Assembly: GCA_937880755.1 (NCBI GenBank)
Contig: CALGRX010000013.1
Location: 1-60,557, forward strand
Reading direction: 5' to 3'
DNA length: 60,557 nt
Origin: an uncultured Clostridia bacterium
Lineage (GTDB): Bacteria; Bacillota; Clostridia; Christensenellales; UBA3700
Made by a program: the position numbers and the translations under genes. Under the pieces are notes generated by a model. The model was not told where the DNA came from, made no database searches, and saw nothing but the letters and a program-made list of their open reading frames with translations. Shown one piece after another: positions 1 to 11,762 of the stretch (positions are counted from its first letter, which is position 1; each line of letters opens with the position of its first letter).

Positions 1-2507
<2,507 letters not shown>

Positions 2508-2717
2508 GCTCTTCGTCAATCATCCTATTTCAGACCATAATAATTTCTTATTATCCTCAGCTCTCGAAATTGTATAATACTACATATTACTCTCGTATTA
2601 TATTATTTCTTGACTATTTGATATGTCTTTCACCATATCTAGTTACGTCAACCTCGTCTAGCGTCAACGTAACCTCTACTATGCAGTTGTCAATGTACAA
2701 ATACCGTTAGATACGGT

Positions 2718-2794
2718 TGGTGGGCTCAAGTGGACTCGAACCACCGACCTCACGCTTATCAGGCGTGTGCTCTAACCAGCTGAGCTATGAGCCC
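2718..2794 (-). tRNA. tRNA-Ile (GAU)
   Basis: A full cloverleaf is visible on the minus strand: acceptor GGGCTCA pairs with TGAGCCC, the anticodon stem CACGC/GCGTG encloses loop CTGATAA with anticodon GAT, and the T loop is GGTTCGAGTCC. CCA is encoded (2718-2720). It lies between tRNA-Ala and 23S, its usual place in an rRNA spacer. Confidence 0.97.
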
Positions 2795-2798
2795 ATAG

Positions 2799-2875
2799 TG
2801 GTGGAGGTAAAGAGAGTCGAACTCTTGACCTCCTGCTTGCAAGGCAGGCGCTCTAGCCAACTGAGCTATACCCCC
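2799..2875 (-). tRNA. tRNA-Ala (UGC)
   Basis: Cloverleaf on the minus strand with acceptor GGGGGTA/TACCTCC (one G-U pair), anticodon loop CTTGCAA giving anticodon TGC, and encoded CCA at 2799-2801. Only four bases separate it from tRNA-Ile. It is the first gene of the transcription unit, since a promoter lies about 47 bases upstream and no 16S gene is present. Confidence 0.97.
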
Positions 2876-2921
2876 ACGTTAAGGCGCTATACAAATAACT
2901 GTTCTTTTGGACAGCTCCTAT

Positions 2922-2950
2922 ATAATATCATTGATAAAATATAATGTCAA
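2922..2950 (-). promoter_or_regulatory. Strong promoter of the tRNA-Ala/tRNA-Ile/23S unit
   Basis: On the minus strand TTGACA (2945-2950) is followed after exactly 17 bases by TATTAT (2922-2927). Runs of A upstream of the -35 (2951-2985) resemble an UP element. The predicted start, near 2915, is about 40 bases before tRNA-Ala. This is a typical rRNA-class promoter, here placed directly before the spacer tRNAs. Confidence 0.8.
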
Positions 2951-3028
2951 ACATTTTTTTGCATTTTTTTTATTTTTTCTTAACGCTTGAAAAATGCCGA
3001 AAAAAACCTAAAAACAAGCCTCAAAATA

Positions 3029-3994
3029 TCAAAGCAATTTCTTCTTTTTAAGATAGAGCGCTAGTATCGTCGAAACAATGCCGGATATCGCCACGACTAC
3101 CCAGAAGCCCCAAGGTTTGCTCTCGAAAGGCACTCCCGTGTTCATACCGAAGAAGGAGGCAATCAACGTAGGTATAGAGATAATCAAAGTCACCGACGTC
3201 AACACCTTCATAACTATATTGAGGTTGTTGGAAATAACGGAAGCGTAAGCGTCCATAGTACCCGACAAAATGTCACGATAAATCGAACACATCTCGATAG
3301 CCTGCTTGGTATCAATAGCCACGTCTTCAAGCAAATCTTGGTCTTCTTCGTACATCTTGACGAGAGTCTTGGAAGTGAGAAGCTTGTTGATTACGGCGTC
3401 GTTGCCCGACAAGCTGGTAGAAAAGTAAACCAAAGAGTTCTCTAAATCAAGCATTTGAATGAGTTCTTTGTTACGGGTTGACTTGTGAAGTTCGTTTTGA
3501 ATTCTTTGCGAAGCCTTGTCGATTTGCTTAAGATAAGCAAGGTACTTGGTGGCTACGTTGTTGAGAATTTGGAAAAGGAAACGAGTCTTTTTGTATGTAG
3601 AAAAGCCCTTTACTCTTCTCCTTACGAAGTCTCTCAAAATAGTCGTATCCTTGAGGCTGACGGTAATCACGACGTCGTCTTTGATAATCGTGCCGAGAGG
3701 TATCGTAAAATAAGAATAGTAATTGGCTTCTTCTTCGATGACAGGAATATCCACCAAAACCATAAGGTGTCCGTCCTCACTCTCAATACGAGAACGCTCT
3801 TCGTCGTCGAGTGCGGTCTTGATGACGTCGTCTTCCACGTTGCAAAGGGAGGCTACGAACGCAACTTCTTTGTCGCTCGGATTGACCAAGTTGAACCAAC
3901 AATCTTTGGGGCTAAAGCCCTCTGCCATATATTGTTCTTCATTCAGTCCAACGAGCGCATTGTTGTCTAGTTCACTCTTGTAAACTTCAATCAT
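3029..3994 (-). CDS. corA: CorA family divalent cation transporter
   Basis: A 321-residue protein with the CorA layout: a large soluble N-terminal part rich in charged helices, then two C-terminal membrane segments. The signature GMN motif (SFFGMNTGVP, near residue 283) lies at the end of the first segment, and the protein ends in a basic tail (KKKKLL). CorA proteins form pentameric Mg2+/Co2+ channels in the cytoplasmic membrane. The start was set at the ATG at 3994 because AAAGGAGGTG lies just upstream; an open frame extends 9 codons further but has no ribosome site. It is transcribed towards the rRNA unit and appears monocistronic. Confidence 0.9.
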   Translation of the reverse strand: MIEVYKSELDNNALVGLNEEQYMAEGFSPKDCWFNLVNPSDKEVAFVASLCNVEDDVIKTALDDEERSRIESEDGHLMVLVDIPVIEEEANYYSYFTIPLGTIIKDDVVITVSLKDTTILRDFVRRRVKGFSTYKKTRFLFQILNNVATKYLAYLKQIDKASQRIQNELHKSTRNKELIQMLDLENSLVYFSTSLSGNDAVINKLLTSKTLVKMYEEDQDLLEDVAIDTKQAIEMCSIYRDILSGTMDAYASVISNNLNIVMKVLTSVTLIISIPTLIASFFGMNTGVPFESKPWGFWVVVAISGIVSTILALYLKKKKLL

Positions 3995-4059
3995 ACAAGC
4001 ACCTCCTTTTGAATATTGCAAAACTATTGTAGCCTAAAAAAACGCTTTTGGCAAGATAT

Positions 4060-4887
4060 TTACGAGCAAAAATTTCTTAGTCTTTGCATTGCCCTATCAA
4101 AATAATCTTTTTCTTGCGCCGTCAGCTCCTTGCCAAAGTTACAATTATTCAAGCCTTGCTCTACGATTTGTGCAATGGACTTGTCGGGACAACTATCCAC
4201 GAAGCCGTCAAGGCTCTCGCTGAGTTTGTTGACGCTACTACTTCCCGCGCCCTTCATTTTGCAGTCAAGCTTGTTCAAGTCAACGACGGGAACAAGTCTG
4301 CCTCTGCCCACCACGATATAGCGCGAGAGCAACTTTTCTAGTTTTGCGCCGTTCTTTTCGTTAGCAAACGCCGTAATCTTGACTACGAGCGTAGCAAAGA
4401 AGTTGATAAGCAATCCCGCCAAAGTCAACGCGCCTATTGCAACGAACGCCATAGCCCAACTCTCGCCCGCGATCAGCATCAACGATTGAACGGCAAAAAT
4501 TATCGCCACACCGCCTTTTACGGTCAACCTAGGCGACTTATGTTTTTTCGTTGTCATTTGAGATATGGCTAATGGCAAAGTCGAAGCGTTGTATGCTTCG
4601 TTACTCATCATATACAATTTGAGTAATCTACGCTCTTTTTTAGGGAATTTATTTCCCACGGATTTAACGAATTTGGCGATATTCAATTCGTCGATTTCGC
4701 CGTATTTTCTAATAAAAGCTTTGACTGCTCTCAAAATTTTGCCGTTGCCGTAGCGTGACGATACGATTGCCATATCAAGCCATGACAACAATAAGATAAT
4801 TGCGCCCCCGCCGAGTAAAAGAACTTTTATACTCAACTGCGAAGCCACCCAAACGATTACGTTAGTAATCAAAACCAATAAAGACAT
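4060..4887 (-). CDS. Membrane protein of unknown function
   Basis: A 275-residue protein I do not recognise. Residues about 4-42 form one or two hydrophobic segments, then comes a basic soluble stretch (about 45-115), then two more hydrophobic segments (about 125-170), and a hydrophilic C-terminal domain of roughly 100 residues that is probably cytoplasmic. A good ribosome site (AGGAGGGG) precedes the ATG at 4887. It lies 40 bases downstream of addA and may be cotranscribed with addBA, although no functional link can be read from the sequence. Confidence 0.7.
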   Translation of the reverse strand: MSLLVLITNVIVWVASQLSIKVLLLGGGAIILLLSWLDMAIVSSRYGNGKILRAVKAFIRKYGEIDELNIAKFVKSVGNKFPKKERRLLKLYMMSNEAYNASTLPLAISQMTTKKHKSPRLTVKGGVAIIFAVQSLMLIAGESWAMAFVAIGALTLAGLLINFFATLVVKITAFANEKNGAKLEKLLSRYIVVGRGRLVPVVDLNKLDCKMKGAGSSSVNKLSESLDGFVDSCPDKSIAQIVEQGLNNCNFGKELTAQEKDYFDRAMQRLRNFCS

Positions 4888-4927
4888 TACACCCCTCCTA
4901 AAAGTATGTAACGTCTTTATTTTATAA

Positions 4928-7900
4928 TTACAGTATTATTTCTCGGCTATCGCCTATCACCACTATGATTTTGCTTACGACCTTCTTTTTACTGCAACTC
5001 TCCACCGCCAACTGATAGAGCTCGAGTTGCTTAGCGTAACTGCGTTTTATCTCCTCATCGCTCTTGCTAGAATATTTGAAGTCGACGATAACGTAGCCTT
5101 CCGGCAACTCAATCAACAAGTCAATCGTACCTTGCAACAATATTTTGTCGTCGGTTTTTACACCATCAAGCACTTCGCAAGCAGGAATGTCCAACACGAA
5201 ATTCTTTTCTCTAAAGTGTCTATTTGCTTTAGCGAGCTTAATTGACGGCAACTGCAAACAATCGGCTATTATTTGAGGGTCAACCATTGCTCTTTGCTCC
5301 GCGCTCAACTCGTCACCCTTGACGAGTTCGTCTAGATATTGAGCCACCTCTTCTTTGTCTTGCAAGCCAAAGTCTATCAATTCCATAGCTTTGTGCAAAG
5401 CCGTTCCTACCAAATTCTTTCCACTTTCGCCGTAATTGGCATACTCGTGTTCGTAGGTTGTTTGCGAGGCTATATTATTTATTGCCGTAACGGTATGTTT
5501 TATACCTAAAGTCCTACTTTCTTTGTAAGCATAATCCAGCTTGAGCCTTTTCTCCAATTCTTCAACGTCGCTATCTTGTAGCAACCTAAAAGCAAGCGCC
5601 CTCTTGTTTGATTTAGCTTCCCCCGTAGCAACGTCGTCTTGACAAAGCACGTACTTTTGTTCAAAAGCATGGTTTTTGCCCGCCACGTAAGTTAGCCATT
5701 GCAAAGAGCAATTTACGTTCTCAGGAACTATATTACTCGTTGCTTTGTCAAAAGAATTAACCGTTGCCGTAACAAATAACATATTCTTTGCTCTCGTCAA
5801 AGCTACGTAGAGCAATCTCATCCTCTCTTCTTTGTAGCACTTGTCCTTGTAGTCTTTCATTGCGTCAAGCACCACGTTGTCGGTAGCAATATACGCATCT
5901 TCGTCTAGCGTTTTCATCGCTACACCGTAGTCTTTGTCAACCAAAAATTTCTTTTTGTTATAGTCCTTATTAAAGCCTTTGTCCACGTTAACTACGAAAA
6001 CTACGGGATATTCTAGTCCTTTGGATGCGTGCATACTCAACATCTTGACGCAGTCGTCGTTGGTCTGAGCAACAGCCACACTAGAGCTAATCTCAATACC
6101 GTCGTTAGTCGTCAAAAATTCGTTCAAACTCCTATCGTAGCTCTTGCCCTTTAGATTTTTTACAAATGCCGTCAGTTCTTCAAATTCTCGCTTTCCGCCC
6201 TCTTTGAGCAACACGTAACTGTCAAAACCGCTGTCGTAAATAATCTTTTTTATTAGATTGCCAACCGACAACGAAGCTTGCGCTACACGACATTTGTCCA
6301 CGAAATCGAAGAATGTTTTGATTTTTTTGCCAAGTGGCGTATCGGTGTCTTTGACAGCCAAAACGTATTGATAAAAGTGTTGCAGTCGCGTTTTAGGGGC
6401 GAGCGGTTCGCCTATCCTTCTAATCTCTACCATCTCGTCCATGCCAAACCCGCCAAAATAACCCGTCATTGCAGAGGCTAAGGCTACGTCTTGTCTATAG
6501 TTGTCTATTACTTTGAGCAAATCTATTATGGTATTGAGCGAAGCGTTGGTTTTGTTTTTGACGACGAGGGCGTCGTCTACGGGAATGCCGACTTGATTTA
6601 GACATCTCGTCAAGTCCTCTACCTCAGGACTTCGACTAGCAAATAGTATTGCGATATCCTTATATTCGACGGCTCGGGTTTGAGGCTGTCCGTCAACTAT
6701 TTGGCAAATACTGCCGCTAGAAACCAACTGCCTTATTTTATCGGCTATCCACAGCGATTCTTGGCGAAATTCCAAGGACGCGTCGACTTGGTGACTACGC
6801 ACGCTATACACGCCGTCGTCGTCAAAAGGCATTTGCTTTTTGGCGTCCTTTTCTTCAAACAAAACTATTTGTACGGGCTTGTCGCAAGTGGACTCGTAAG
6901 CCTTTTGGCCTTCTTCCAAACGAGCCGTACGGCTATAGTCTACCCCACCGAATTCTTTGGTCATCACAACGTCAAAGATTTGATTGACGAATTGCAATAT
7001 ATCCTTGCTAGAGCGATAATTGGAATTGAGATAATACGGCTCTCCTTGCGTCGGGTCTTGAAGATAGTCGTCAAGCTTACCCAAAAATATGCCTGTATCC
7101 GTTTGTCTAAAAGCGTAAATACTCTGCTTAGAATCACCAACCATAAACAAGTTTTTTCCGTTGGAGATTTTGCCGAGTATGTATTCTTGCACGGCGTTGA
7201 TATCTTGATACTCGTCAACGCAAACGTAACTGTATTTTTGTCTATACACTTTAGCTACTTCGTCGCTTTGCAAAGCTAAAACGGCGTAATACTCTAGGTC
7301 GTTGAAGTCAAGTCTATCCTCTTGTCCTTTGAGATATGTATATCTATCCATCACCCTAGAAGTAAAGTCGCACAAAATTTTGACCATATCGTTGCATTTT
7401 TGCACGGATTGTTTGTGAGTGGAAAAGTCAATAGTTGCATACGTATTGAGTTTTTCGACCAAATCTTCACTTTGTTCGGCTAAGTCGATATAGGCGTCTT
7501 TTAGTTCTTTGACCTCTATATCGTCCTTTTTGTTTCGCCTTGGTTTGCTAATTCTTACGCATGTTTTACCGCTTTGCAGCATTTCGCTAAAAGTCGAAAA
7601 ACTGCCAAAAGCATTGATATTTTGCAATAGACACGCACAATAATCCGCCCCCTCTGCGTATCCGATAGCTTCGCACCTGCCTTGCACGGCACTAGTTTCT
7701 AGTTTTAGTATTTGCAACTGTCTATTCAGTTTGTCCACGTATCTCTTGACGAGAAAATTGTCGTCAAGGTCGGTCGAGGTACATAGCAAAGCAACGCTTT
7801 CCAGATAGTGCACTCTATCGGGTTGCGCCACTACGAACTCGTAGAAGTCTTTGATTATATTTTTGAATTCGTAATCGGTACAATACCTCGCAAAGCTCTC

Positions 7901-8380
7901 GAACTCAAGCGAAAAATCCGAGCGATATTCTCTGAGCGTATCTTCTACCGCCTTGTCAAACAACGCCTTTCTACCGTCGTCGTCCAATAGACCAAACGAT
8001 GGGTCGACGCCTACCGCCTCGAAGTTTTGTCTAATAATATTGCCACACAGCGAGTGCAAGGTCGATATGTCCGCTACCGCCAAATCTTCAATTTGTTCTC
8101 TCAAAAATTCTCTATGTCGACTATTTTGAGTAGCGTCTAATTTTTCTTTTAGCTTTTTGCCGATTTTGTTTCTCAATTCTTGCGCCACGCCGTTGTTGAA
8201 AGTAACCACGACGATATTCTTGATAGGAACGGTTTCTTGCGTAAAGTCGTCGCCCGTAATGATGCGAATAAGTCTTTCTAGCATAACGGTAGTCTTACCG
8301 CTACCGGCCGACGCAGAAACGAGGGTGTTGTTTTGACGACTATTGATGACGTCAAGCTGTTGACTACTCCAATCTATCAT
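4928..8380 (-). CDS. addA: ATP-dependent helicase/nuclease subunit A (AddA)
   Basis: At 1150 residues this is close to the usual AddA length (about 1200). It is a UvrD-like superfamily 1 helicase: Walker A GSGKT at residues 26-30, DEYQD (Walker B, helicase motif II) near residue 390, later motifs including ALTRAKNMLF, and a C-terminal RecB-type nuclease domain with VIVDFKYSSKS near residue 1100. With AddB it forms the Firmicutes counterpart of RecBCD, which resects double-strand breaks for RecA loading. The start at 8380 overlaps the end of addB by 17 bases and is preceded by AAAGGAGG inside addB, indicating translational coupling. Confidence 0.97.
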   Translation of the reverse strand: MIDWSSQQLDVINSRQNNTLVSASAGSGKTTVMLERLIRIITGDDFTQETVPIKNIVVVTFNNGVAQELRNKIGKKLKEKLDATQNSRHREFLREQIEDLAVADISTLHSLCGNIIRQNFEAVGVDPSFGLLDDDGRKALFDKAVEDTLREYRSDFSLEFESFARYCTDYEFKNIIKDFYEFVVAQPDRVHYLESVALLCTSTDLDDNFLVKRYVDKLNRQLQILKLETSAVQGRCEAIGYAEGADYCACLLQNINAFGSFSTFSEMLQSGKTCVRISKPRRNKKDDIEVKELKDAYIDLAEQSEDLVEKLNTYATIDFSTHKQSVQKCNDMVKILCDFTSRVMDRYTYLKGQEDRLDFNDLEYYAVLALQSDEVAKVYRQKYSYVCVDEYQDINAVQEYILGKISNGKNLFMVGDSKQSIYAFRQTDTGIFLGKLDDYLQDPTQGEPYYLNSNYRSSKDILQFVNQIFDVVMTKEFGGVDYSRTARLEEGQKAYESTCDKPVQIVLFEEKDAKKQMPFDDDGVYSVRSHQVDASLEFRQESLWIADKIRQLVSSGSICQIVDGQPQTRAVEYKDIAILFASRSPEVEDLTRCLNQVGIPVDDALVVKNKTNASLNTIIDLLKVIDNYRQDVALASAMTGYFGGFGMDEMVEIRRIGEPLAPKTRLQHFYQYVLAVKDTDTPLGKKIKTFFDFVDKCRVAQASLSVGNLIKKIIYDSGFDSYVLLKEGGKREFEELTAFVKNLKGKSYDRSLNEFLTTNDGIEISSSVAVAQTNDDCVKMLSMHASKGLEYPVVFVVNVDKGFNKDYNKKKFLVDKDYGVAMKTLDEDAYIATDNVVLDAMKDYKDKCYKEERMRLLYVALTRAKNMLFVTATVNSFDKATSNIVPENVNCSLQWLTYVAGKNHAFEQKYVLCQDDVATGEAKSNKRALAFRLLQDSDVEELEKRLKLDYAYKESRTLGIKHTVTAINNIASQTTYEHEYANYGESGKNLVGTALHKAMELIDFGLQDKEEVAQYLDELVKGDELSAEQRAMVDPQIIADCLQLPSIKLAKANRHFREKNFVLDIPACEVLDGVKTDDKILLQGTIDLLIELPEGYVIVDFKYSSKSDEEIKRSYAKQLELYQLAVESCSKKKVVSKIIVVIGDSREIIL

Positions 8381-11300
8381 CTTCTCCTCCTTTTTCGCTA
8401 GCGGTGACTAATTCTATCATTTTGGCGATTTTTATGCTTTCAAAATCTCTCTCTTGCCTTTGCATTTGCTCAAATCCGCACATATTTTTGTAGTCGCAAT
8501 ACTTGCACCCGTCTTTCAACGGCTTAGGCTCGGCGTAGCCCTCGTCTATTTCTTTTGCCGCTTTGGCGATAAGCTTCTTGACGTAATCGCAAGTAGCTTC
8601 TATCTCCTTACTTGTCAAAATACTACCGCTAAGCTTGCTTCCCTTGGCGCTTACCTTCCTTTTGAGGTCAAATAAGTCGCTCTTGACGTCGGCATCTTGC
8701 GTCAATCTATTGTCTAGGTCGGCAATATTGTCTTCGCTCGCATCGACGTAACCCACGTATCTAAATCTCTTTTCGGCATCGTCTTTTGGATTGACGTACT
8801 TGTCGTTCATCAGCACGTAAAACATACCCGCAGGTGTAAAACTTTCTTGCGTAGCCACCGCCATAATATATATCAACATTTGTATTCTATCGCCAAAGAG
8901 CACGTTTTTCGGTTTGAAGTCGATATGCGACTTGGACTTGTAATCAATGACGAAAAATTTGTCTTGATAGGTGTCGATACGGTCGATAATTCCTTTGATA
9001 TTGATGACTCTATTGCCGTTGTCGATTGCAACCGCCGGCAAATCACCCTCTTCGCCAAAGCCAAATTTCTTTTCGCACGCGTACGGTCTAAACTTGGTAT
9101 ATTGCATTTTTTGCGTGAGTTTTTGTATCATAAACCAAGCCCTAGAAGTAATCTTGTTCTTTAGGCTCATGCCCGTCGGTTGAGAGGTGAGAATGGCAAG
9201 TTTTTTATTTTCTTGGCATAGCTTGTCGTATATCTCGTATACAATCTCTCTTTGCTCGTCGGGGGTGTATTCGCAACACTTAGGGTCGGTAAAATATTGC
9301 TCGGCTATAGCATGTAGATAAGTACCCAAGTCCGACACTTCGAGTTTAGCTTCTTCCCTTCTTCTAAGTTTGAGCACGTAGTTGGCGTAATGCTTAAACG
9401 GACAGTTAAAATAACACTCGAATTGGCTCGCCGAGGAACTGCCTTTGTTCCAAGCAACACCTTCGACGTCGATTTGGCTAGACGTATGCCTATCTTCCGT
9501 CAACAAGCCGTCCACGTATTCTCTGCCGTGTTTTTTGCACGCTATAGTGTAAACTTTGTCCAACAAATCGAGTTCTTCGTCACTTCTGCCCCACATATTG
9601 TTTTTGGTAAGGCGTACCATTTCGATAAACTCTTGCAAAATATTGCCGTACGTTGAGAGAAGTCGTAGCCTGTCGTCCGCCTTAACGTTAGTCCAATCGT
9701 CGACGTTGAGTATCTCTACACCGCACAATTCTCCAATGTATTCTAACGTTGACGAACAAGTGCAAGGTTGCATAAGACTATCTTTGAGCGAGTAACTTAT
9801 CGTCAATCTCTTTTCCGCCTTGAGTATGGTGGTCAAAATATTGAGCTTTTGCATTCTATTGCGCGCCTTTACATCTGGCTCTACCACAACGCCGGACTTT
9901 GCCCACGCAGTCGATTCTCTCTCGGCAACTATTCCATTGCCTGCGCTTTGGCTTGGAAAGCAGTTTTCGTTAGCTCCAAGTACGAACATATACTTGACGT
10001 CTTCGTACCTAGAACTCGTCATATCTCCCACGAATACGCTGTCCACGTACAACGGAGTCGTGCTGACTTCCGCGCCTGCAATTGCACTAAATACTACACT
10101 CAAAAACTTGTCTATATCCATTGCGGTATCGCCCATGATACCGACTGCTTGGTCAAGAATTTTCTTGACTTTGTCATAACATTGCACCGTCACGGCACTC
10201 TCAACGCTCAATCCTTCTTGACTTTGTTTTTGCGCCAAAGCTTGATTTTTCTTCTCTAAATCGCACGCTATCAAAAAGGCGTTGACACTAACGCTCGCCT
10301 CAGCTACTGTCTTGACGTCAATATCGAGTTTAGATAGCGAATCCATAAGATACGCTCTTACCCTTTCCGCTCTCTCGTCCTCAACGCATTCTATCTCCCA
10401 CTTGTCCAAAAACTTACCGTATTCCACGCCCTTTTCCAGACAATAATTTTCAAATATACATACGTCTTCGTAGTCGAGCCCCGTCAACGGACTCTTGGCA
10501 TAAGCCAACACCTCTCGCTGTCCATAGCCCGACAGCTTGGCTTTGATAGCGGCGTGCAACGTCTTGGGCAAAGCTTGCGTGATAAGAGGCGTCTTGACGT
10601 CGCAATAATAAGACACGCCATAGTCTTGAAAAATCTTGTATATCTCGTCGCCGTAGCCCTCGAAATCGGGGCAAACGATGGCTATATCTTTGTATCTTGC
10701 CTCGCCGCTGCGTATCAAAGAGTTGATTTGCCTAGCCACGTGTTTTATCTCTTGCTCAACGTCGCCCGCAACGTACAACTTGACTTGTCCCGACCTACTT
10801 GGCGCCGTAGGCTTTTCGCAACTAAACAAGCCTCTTTGCAACGCTCCCATATCTCCTCCAAGACAGGGGTCATACCTTTCGATATTGACGATTTGCCCGA
10901 CTCTTTGAGCCATAGCAACGAAGTCGTCTTGCATTGATTGAGGATAAATAAAGCTATTATCATAGACAGAGGAGAGCAAACAAGCGTCAAACGACATAGC
11001 CGTCTTCATCATAGCTTGTACGATATCTTTTTCTACTCTTGTCAAAGAGGTAAAATCCGTGAGATAGATATGATAATCCGCCAGCTCGCTATCTTCTATA
11101 CCGTTAGCAAAGGCTTGCAATTTGCTCGTGCCGTCCACGTAGCCCTGTTGCAACGCTTGCACGTATCGAGAATATAACAGTGCAATATCGCGGGTTTTCA
11201 TCTGCGTTTTGCTATCTAACTTGCCGTCCAGCGCTTGCAACTGTTCCACCGTCACACCGCTATTTCTAATCTGTGATATAGCGGCGTACATTTCTTCGGC

Positions 11301-11675
11301 AAAGCTTGCCTGCTTGATTGCTCTACCAAAGCACACGAGGCTGTCTTTGTTTTCTTCTATCACCTTGCGCAATAACATTATCTCAGACTGCTTGTCCAAG
11401 AGGCGCAAGGCTTTTCTCTTCAAAAATCTATCAGCGAGTTTAGAAAAACTCGACACTTCCAATTCAAAGCTTCCCCTAATCCCAAGATAATCTAATACTT
11501 CCTTTTGCGTTGACTCGTCGTTATTGCCAATAAAATCAATGGCGCTCTTTTCGTAAGATAGAGTAAATCTATCAGGCACGATAAGCAAATGGCGAGATTT
11601 CCCGTCAAAATTTTCTTTAATTTTTTTCAAAATAGGCTTGCTGGTAAGTATCGGGGTAAGAATAATATTTATCAT
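8364..11675 (-). CDS. addB: ATP-dependent nuclease subunit B (AddB)
   Basis: A 1103-residue AddB. The N-terminus has the degenerate ATP-binding region (LIVPDRFTLSYEK near residue 33). The C-terminal nuclease domain has FVIDYKSKS near residue 910, and the four-cysteine iron-sulfur staple is visible as NCPF near residue 757 plus CKYCDYKNMC near 1058. It is the first gene of addB-addA. There is no ribosome-binding site before the ATG at 11675. Instead a promoter places the predicted transcript start at the ATG, so the message may be leaderless. Confidence 0.96.
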   Translation of the reverse strand: MINIILTPILTSKPILKKIKENFDGKSRHLLIVPDRFTLSYEKSAIDFIGNNDESTQKEVLDYLGIRGSFELEVSSFSKLADRFLKRKALRLLDKQSEIMLLRKVIEENKDSLVCFGRAIKQASFAEEMYAAISQIRNSGVTVEQLQALDGKLDSKTQMKTRDIALLYSRYVQALQQGYVDGTSKLQAFANGIEDSELADYHIYLTDFTSLTRVEKDIVQAMMKTAMSFDACLLSSVYDNSFIYPQSMQDDFVAMAQRVGQIVNIERYDPCLGGDMGALQRGLFSCEKPTAPSRSGQVKLYVAGDVEQEIKHVARQINSLIRSGEARYKDIAIVCPDFEGYGDEIYKIFQDYGVSYYCDVKTPLITQALPKTLHAAIKAKLSGYGQREVLAYAKSPLTGLDYEDVCIFENYCLEKGVEYGKFLDKWEIECVEDERAERVRAYLMDSLSKLDIDVKTVAEASVSVNAFLIACDLEKKNQALAQKQSQEGLSVESAVTVQCYDKVKKILDQAVGIMGDTAMDIDKFLSVVFSAIAGAEVSTTPLYVDSVFVGDMTSSRYEDVKYMFVLGANENCFPSQSAGNGIVAERESTAWAKSGVVVEPDVKARNRMQKLNILTTILKAEKRLTISYSLKDSLMQPCTCSSTLEYIGELCGVEILNVDDWTNVKADDRLRLLSTYGNILQEFIEMVRLTKNNMWGRSDEELDLLDKVYTIACKKHGREYVDGLLTEDRHTSSQIDVEGVAWNKGSSSASQFECYFNCPFKHYANYVLKLRRREEAKLEVSDLGTYLHAIAEQYFTDPKCCEYTPDEQREIVYEIYDKLCQENKKLAILTSQPTGMSLKNKITSRAWFMIQKLTQKMQYTKFRPYACEKKFGFGEEGDLPAVAIDNGNRVINIKGIIDRIDTYQDKFFVIDYKSKSHIDFKPKNVLFGDRIQMLIYIMAVATQESFTPAGMFYVLMNDKYVNPKDDAEKRFRYVGYVDASEDNIADLDNRLTQDADVKSDLFDLKRKVSAKGSKLSGSILTSKEIEATCDYVKKLIAKAAKEIDEGYAEPKPLKDGCKYCDYKNMCGFEQMQRQERDFESIKIAKMIELVTASEKGGEDDRLE

Positions 11676-11681
11676 ATTTTC

Positions 11682-11710
11682 ATTTTATCAATTTATCGCT
11701 GCAATATCAA
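11682..11710 (-). promoter_or_regulatory. addBA promoter predicting a leaderless mRNA
   Basis: On the minus strand TTGATA (11705-11710), a 17-base spacer and TAAAAT (11682-11687) are followed by six bases and then the addB ATG. With a usual distance of 6-7 bases from the -10 to +1, transcription would begin at or next to the start codon. No Shine-Dalgarno sequence is present. Confidence 0.6.
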
Positions 11711-11728
11711 TATTATTATAAATTTTTC

Positions 11729-11756
11729 TTGTATTATTTATTTTATATGTTATAAT
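11729..11756 (+). promoter_or_regulatory. Promoter of the lipoprotein gene, predicting a leaderless mRNA
   Basis: An extended -10 (TGT TATAAT, hexamer 11751-11756) with a TTGTAT-like -35 at 11729-11734 lies exactly six bases before the ATG at 11763. No ribosome-binding site separates them. It is back-to-back with the addBA promoter in an 87-base divergent intergenic region. Confidence 0.55.
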
Positions 11757-11762
11757 ACTTGT

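Noticed and set aside
2717..2944. A 75-codon plus-strand frame
   Set aside because: It is the complement of the two tRNA genes and the rRNA promoter, not a protein gene.
3485..3983. Overlapping plus-strand genes opposite corA
   Set aside because: CorA domain structure and start site on the minus strand are clear; the plus-strand frames have no supporting signals.
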